64,000 nucleotides of DNA from Azospirillum brasilense (GTDB lineage: Bacteria; Pseudomonadota; Alphaproteobacteria; Azospirillales; Azospirillaceae). The DNA is taken from the NCBI RefSeq assembly GCF_005222205.1, contig NZ_CP032349.1, forward strand, positions 1 through 64,000, in the 5' to 3' direction. Shown here one piece after another: positions 60,917 to 64,000 of this stretch. The notes below the pieces were generated by a model that saw only the letters and a list, made by a program, of their open reading frames with translations, was not told where the DNA came from and made no database searches. Numbering within the stretch: position 1 is the stretch's first letter; each line of letters starts with the position of its first letter. A program made the translations under genes and the position numbers.

Positions 60917-61774
60917 ATGCCCGACATCACCCTGCCGACCCTGTCCATCACGCCCGTCAGCCCGGCCATCGGCGCGCGGGTGACGGGCCTCGACCTGACC
61001 CGTCCCTTGAGCGACGCGGAGGCCGCGGCGCTCCAGCGGGCGCTCGTCACCCATCAGGTGCTGTTCTTCGAGGACCAGCCCCTGACGCCGCAGACGCAGC
61101 GCGCCTTCGCTGCGCGCTTCGGCGACCTCCACATCCACCCCGTCTACCCGAACGTGCCGGAACAGCCGGAGATCATGGTGCTCGACACCGGGCCGCACAA
61201 CCCGACCGACAACGACGTCTGGCACACCGACGTCACCTGCATCGAGACGCCGCCGGCCATCGTCGCGCTGGCCGGCAAGCGAATCCCGCCGAGCGGGGGC
61301 GACACCGTCTGGGCCAGCAACATCGCCGCCTACGCCGCGTTGTCGGAACCGCTGAAGCGCCTGCTGGAGCCGCTGAGCGCGCTGCACGACTTCACCAAGT
61401 CCTTTCCGGAATGGCGGCACAACGGCGATCCGGAGACGCACGCACGCTGGCGCGCGGCGCGCGACCGTCACCCGCCGGTGGTCCATCCCGTGGTCCGCGT
61501 CCACCCGGTCAGCGGTGCCAGGGCGCTGTTCGTGAACGAGAACTTCACGGCCCGCATCGTCGGGCTGAGCGACCGGGAAAGCGCCGCCATCCTCGGCTTT
61601 CTGTTCGACCACATCAGCCGGCCGGAATTCACCGTGCGCTGGCAGTGGAAGCCGGACGACCTCGTGCTGTGGGACAACCGCTCCACCCAGCATTACGCGG
61701 TCAACGACTACCTGCCGCACAGCCGGCTCATGCACCGCGCCACCGTCCTGGGCGACCGCCCCGTCGGTCCCTGA
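60917..61774 (+). CDS. tauD: Taurine dioxygenase-like TauD family protein, third copy
   Basis: 285 residues. It is the most TauD-like of the three: ISPVSPAIGA-type N-terminus (ITPVSPAIGARVTGLDLTRPLSD), VLFFEDQPLTPQTQRAFAARFGDLHIHP, iron ligands in DVWHTDVTCIETPP (His103, Asp105) and WDNRSTQHYAVNDY (His259), and arginine at LPHSRLMHRATVLGD. Taurine plus 2-oxoglutarate and oxygen gives sulfite, aminoacetaldehyde and succinate. Because choline-sulfatase lies in the same operon, an alkylsulfatase (AtsK-like) role is an alternative. Confidence 0.88.
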   Translation: MPDITLPTLSITPVSPAIGARVTGLDLTRPLSDAEAAALQRALVTHQVLFFEDQPLTPQTQRAFAARFGDLHIHPVYPNVPEQPEIMVLDTGPHNPTDNDVWHTDVTCIETPPAIVALAGKRIPPSGGDTVWASNIAAYAALSEPLKRLLEPLSALHDFTKSFPEWRHNGDPETHARWRAARDRHPPVVHPVVRVHPVSGARALFVNENFTARIVGLSDRESAAILGFLFDHISRPEFTVRWQWKPDDLVLWDNRSTQHYAVNDYLPHSRLMHRATVLGDRPVGP

Positions 61775-61852
61775 ACGCATCGCCTCGCAACACCAACCGA
61801 CCCCTGAGGAGGAACCGGGGCCGCGCCGGGATTCCGGGAGCCCCGCATCCGG

Positions 61853-61970
61853 CCCGTGGTCGGTGGGAGCGGAGCTGGACTGGGATCCCGGCAGAACCCC
61901 CGTGGACAACATGAACAGCGTCCACACGGACGGCTACGCCACTGTCGATCTGCGCAGCACCTACGCCATC
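61853..61970 (+). pseudogene. TonB-dependent receptor C-terminal scrap
   Basis: The frame reads WSVGAELDWDPGRTPVDNMNSVHTDGYATVDLRSTYAI. Such text is typical of late beta-strands of TonB-dependent outer-membrane receptors (PVDNxNxxxTDGYAxVDLRxxY). It is cut off before the terminal strand by the transposase scrap. Confidence 0.5.
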
Positions 61971-62166
61971 AGCGCGCATCCACCCGGTCTTGCGCCGTTC
62001 CGGCCCGAGCAGCCCGTCCAAGAATGCGCCGGCCGACGCCGCCGTGCCGGCCTGCAAGAACAGCGGCCGCAGCCGCGCCTTGGCTCCACGCAAGCTCGCC
62101 TGACCACAACCCCAGCAGGTCCTCGACCGCGACACCGGACATGGCAACCTGCCAAAGCCTGCTCAA
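61965..62166 (-). pseudogene. IS701-family transposase N-terminal scrap, frameshifted
   Basis: Two minus-strand frames join near 62095: VAMSGVAVEDLLGLWSGELAW, then KARLRPLFLQAGTAASAGAFLDGLLGPERRKTGWMRA. The second is the conserved SA.AFLDGLLGPERRKTGWMRAE segment of IS701 transposases. The catalytic part is missing. Confidence 0.7.
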
Positions 62167-62225
62167 CAGGCGGGAGGCCAGTACTTCGCAACTGTAATGC
62201 CAGTCCGAGTCAGATCATCGTCGCG

Positions 62226-64000
62226 TCACGTCTGCCTTTCGCTCGACGCCGCAGTGAGCATGCTGATGAGGTCATCGATGCGGTACGGCTTGGCCAGAAC
62301 GCGCACCCCTTCTGCTTGGGCGACCTTTTCGCTGTATCCGGTGGTCAACACGACCGGCAGGCCAGGGCGCAGGCGCCGAGCTTCACGAGCCAAGTCCACC
62401 CCGTTGAGCCGCCCCGGCATCACGACATCGGAGAACAGCAGGTCGATGCGCGCACCGCTCGTCAGCAGCGGGAGAGCGGCATCCGCCGTGGGGACCTGTG
62501 CCACCTCATAGCCGGCGTCCTCCAACGCCGCGGCGACCGTGGACGCCACGATGGGATCATCCTCGACGAGCAGCACGCGCCCGCTGCGCTGCGCCGCCGC
62601 CGCCGGGCGTGCCGTTCTTTCCTCCACCGCTCCGGCCGACGCGACGGAGCGGCGCAGCAGCAGGACCACGGTGGTGCCCCGGCCCGGTTCGCTGTCGATC
62701 AAGGCGGTGCCGCCGGCCTGACGCGCCAAGCCGTACACTTGGGCCAGACCGAGGCCGCTGCCCTTCCCGACCTCCTTTGTGGTGAAGAAGGGATCGAAGG
62801 CCCGGGCCCGCACGTCGGCCGGCATGCCCGCGCCGGCATCGCTGACCGACAGGCGGACAAACTCTCCTTCCAGCCCCGTCGGGTCGCCAGGAGCGAGCAC
62901 CGTATTCTCCGCCTCAATCGTCAGCCGACCACCCTCGGGCATGGCATCCCGCGCGTTCACCGCCAGATTGATGAGCGCCAGCTCGAACTGCGTCGGGTCC
63001 GCCTCGATCAGCCAGAGGCCTGGGGCGAAGATCGTGGCAAGACGGATGTCGGCGCGCAGCGCCCGCTCGAGAAGCGTGGACATGGCGAGAACACGGTCGC
63101 GCACGTCGATCGGTTCGGGGCGCAGGCCCTCGCGACGGGCGAACGCCATCAGCTGCTGCACCAACTTGGCGCCGCGGTCCACCGCCTGCTCGCCCGCATC
63201 CAGCAAAGGCTGCACCTTCGGCTCGTTGGTTCGCCGGCGGATCATGCTCAGGCAGCCGCCGAGCGCCTGCAGCAGGTTGTTGAAGTCGTGCGCCAAGCCG
63301 CCGGTGAGCTGCCCCACCGCCTCCAGCTTCTGCGCCTGCCGGAGTTGGTTTTCGGCCTGCCGCAAGGCTTCCTCGCGCTCCTTCTCGGCCGTGACGTCGC
63401 GCCCGACGGCATGGACGAGGCCGGCATCCGGCACCGCCGTCCACGCGATCCAACGGTACGAGCCGTCCTTGTGCCGAAGACGGTTCACAAACCGCTTCGT
63501 GGTGTGTCCCTCCGCCAAGAGCCTATTCTCGGCGTGTGTTGCCTCCTGATCGTCGGGATGAATGAAATTGAGGGATGACTGCCCCAGCACTTCCTCTTCC
63601 AACCAGCCCAACATGGTGCCCCAGGCCGGGTTGACCGCCGTGATCGTCGAGTCCAGGCGGTGCACGACCATGACGTCGGTCGTCAGCCGCCACATGCGGT
63701 CCCGCTCGGCCGTACGCTCGGCGACACGGGTCTCCAGTGTCGCGTTCAGCTCCCGCAAAGCCTGCTCGGCCCGCTTGGTCGGGGTGATGTCCAGAACGAA
63801 TTCGAAGGCGGTGCTGTCATCGAGCAGGGTCGCGGCGAACAGCGCCCACCAGCGCGTGCCATCCTTGCGAATGTATTCCTTCTCGTAAGGCGTGGTCTGC
63901 CCAACGGCCTTCAACTCCGCGAAAGCCTTCTCCGAGGCATCCAGCCATTCCGGAGGGGTCAGCCGCTGCCAAGTCAGGAGACCGGTGTACAGGTCCTCGC
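62226..64000 (-). CDS. Hybrid sensor histidine kinase with PAS domains and receiver domain (5' end beyond the window)
   Basis: At least 591 residues are visible and the frame is open to the window edge. Two PAS/PAC units appear first (KEYIRKDGTRWWALFAATLLDDSTAFEFVLDITPTKRAEQAL; TAVNPAWGTMLGWLEEEVLGQSSLNFIHPDDQEATHAENRLLAEG). The phospho-accepting histidine is in VGQLTGGLAHDFNNLLQAL, and the ATPase domain has NLAVNARDAMPEGG, SVSDAGAGMPADVRARAFDPFFTTKEVGKGSGLGLAQVYG. The C-terminal receiver has LLVEDDPIVASTVAAAL and the phospho-aspartate in DLLFSDVVMPG. No transmembrane segment is seen in the visible part, so it may sense a cytoplasmic signal. No output regulator adjoins. Confidence 0.93.
   Translation of the reverse strand, partial: EDLYTGLLTWQRLTPPEWLDASEKAFAELKAVGQTTPYEKEYIRKDGTRWWALFAATLLDDSTAFEFVLDITPTKRAEQALRELNATLETRVAERTAERDRMWRLTTDVMVVHRLDSTITAVNPAWGTMLGWLEEEVLGQSSLNFIHPDDQEATHAENRLLAEGHTTKRFVNRLRHKDGSYRWIAWTAVPDAGLVHAVGRDVTAEKEREEALRQAENQLRQAQKLEAVGQLTGGLAHDFNNLLQALGGCLSMIRRRTNEPKVQPLLDAGEQAVDRGAKLVQQLMAFARREGLRPEPIDVRDRVLAMSTLLERALRADIRLATIFAPGLWLIEADPTQFELALINLAVNARDAMPEGGRLTIEAENTVLAPGDPTGLEGEFVRLSVSDAGAGMPADVRARAFDPFFTTKEVGKGSGLGLAQVYGLARQAGGTALIDSEPGRGTTVVLLLRRSVASAGAVEERTARPAAAAQRSGRVLLVEDDPIVASTVAAALEDAGYEVAQVPTADAALPLLTSGARIDLLFSDVVMPGRLNGVDLAREARRLRPGLPVVLTTGYSEKVAQAEGVRVLAKPYRIDDLISMLTAASSERQT

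Larger units (their letters stand above)
61775..62225. other. Junk-gene junction between the sulfur island and the sensor kinase
   Basis: 451 bases without an intact gene. It contains the TonB-receptor-like scrap (61853-61970) running directly into the IS701-like scrap (61965-62166). Confidence 0.6.

Overview
The window looks like accessory DNA of a very G+C-rich alphaproteobacterium, most probably an Azospirillum-type soil or rhizosphere bacterium, perhaps on a chromid or megaplasmid. This is inferred from strong G/C third-position codon use, the density of ABC and TRAP uptake operons each with its own LacI, LysR or AraC regulator, and scattered insertion-sequence remnants. No rRNA, tRNA, CRISPR or replication genes were seen.

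Layout. 1-2.4 kb: a glycoside hydrolase family 2 gene broken by three single-base indels, divergent from a LacI regulator. 2.4-6.1 kb: a small membrane protein, a DUF983 protein, an MFS exporter with an odd N-terminus, and decayed transposase pieces. 6.1-13.1 kb: a LacI-controlled catabolic operon on the minus strand, made of a polar amino-acid ABC transporter, a D-serine-dehydratase-like enzyme, a RidA protein and a DoeB-like deacylase. Its promoter is flanked by two operators inside a large inverted repeat. 13.7-17.6 kb: an NTF2-like protein, a selenium-binding protein/methanethiol oxidase homologue overlapping a membrane-protein gene, and cysteine dioxygenase. 17.9-19.6 kb: a pseudogene zone with a panE-tctA chimera and a frameshifted flavoprotein remnant. 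20-29.1 kb: alpha/beta hydrolase, patatin, GntP permease and a two-gene RND efflux system. 29.4-37.4 kb: a LysR gene divergent from an SDR, split transketolase, TRAP transporter and beta-hydroxyacid dehydrogenase operon. 37.7-42 kb: an SDR/AraC pair, then a LysR/MmgE-PrpD pair. 42.4-50.7 kb: a dipeptide-type ABC transporter (both ATPases fused) with RidA, ureohydrolase and M20 deacetylase. 50.9-61.8 kb: two sulfonate/taurine ABC transporters in separate operons, three TauD-family dioxygenases, a nitroreductase and a choline-sulfatase. 61.8-64 kb: TonB-receptor and IS701 scraps, then a hybrid histidine kinase running off the end.

How the genes fit together. Most blocks follow the plan regulator + importer + a few catabolic enzymes. 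Organosulfur metabolism recurs (methanethiol oxidase homologue, cysteine dioxygenase, two sulfonate importers, three TauD-like oxygenases, choline-sulfatase). The points most worth a second look are the operator-promoter sandwich at 13.1 kb, the DoeB-like/D-serine-dehydratase-like/RidA operon, the split-transketolase TRAP operon, the ureohydrolase/M20/fused-ATPase operon, a perfect FNR-type box before a TauD gene, and runs of abutting palindromes.
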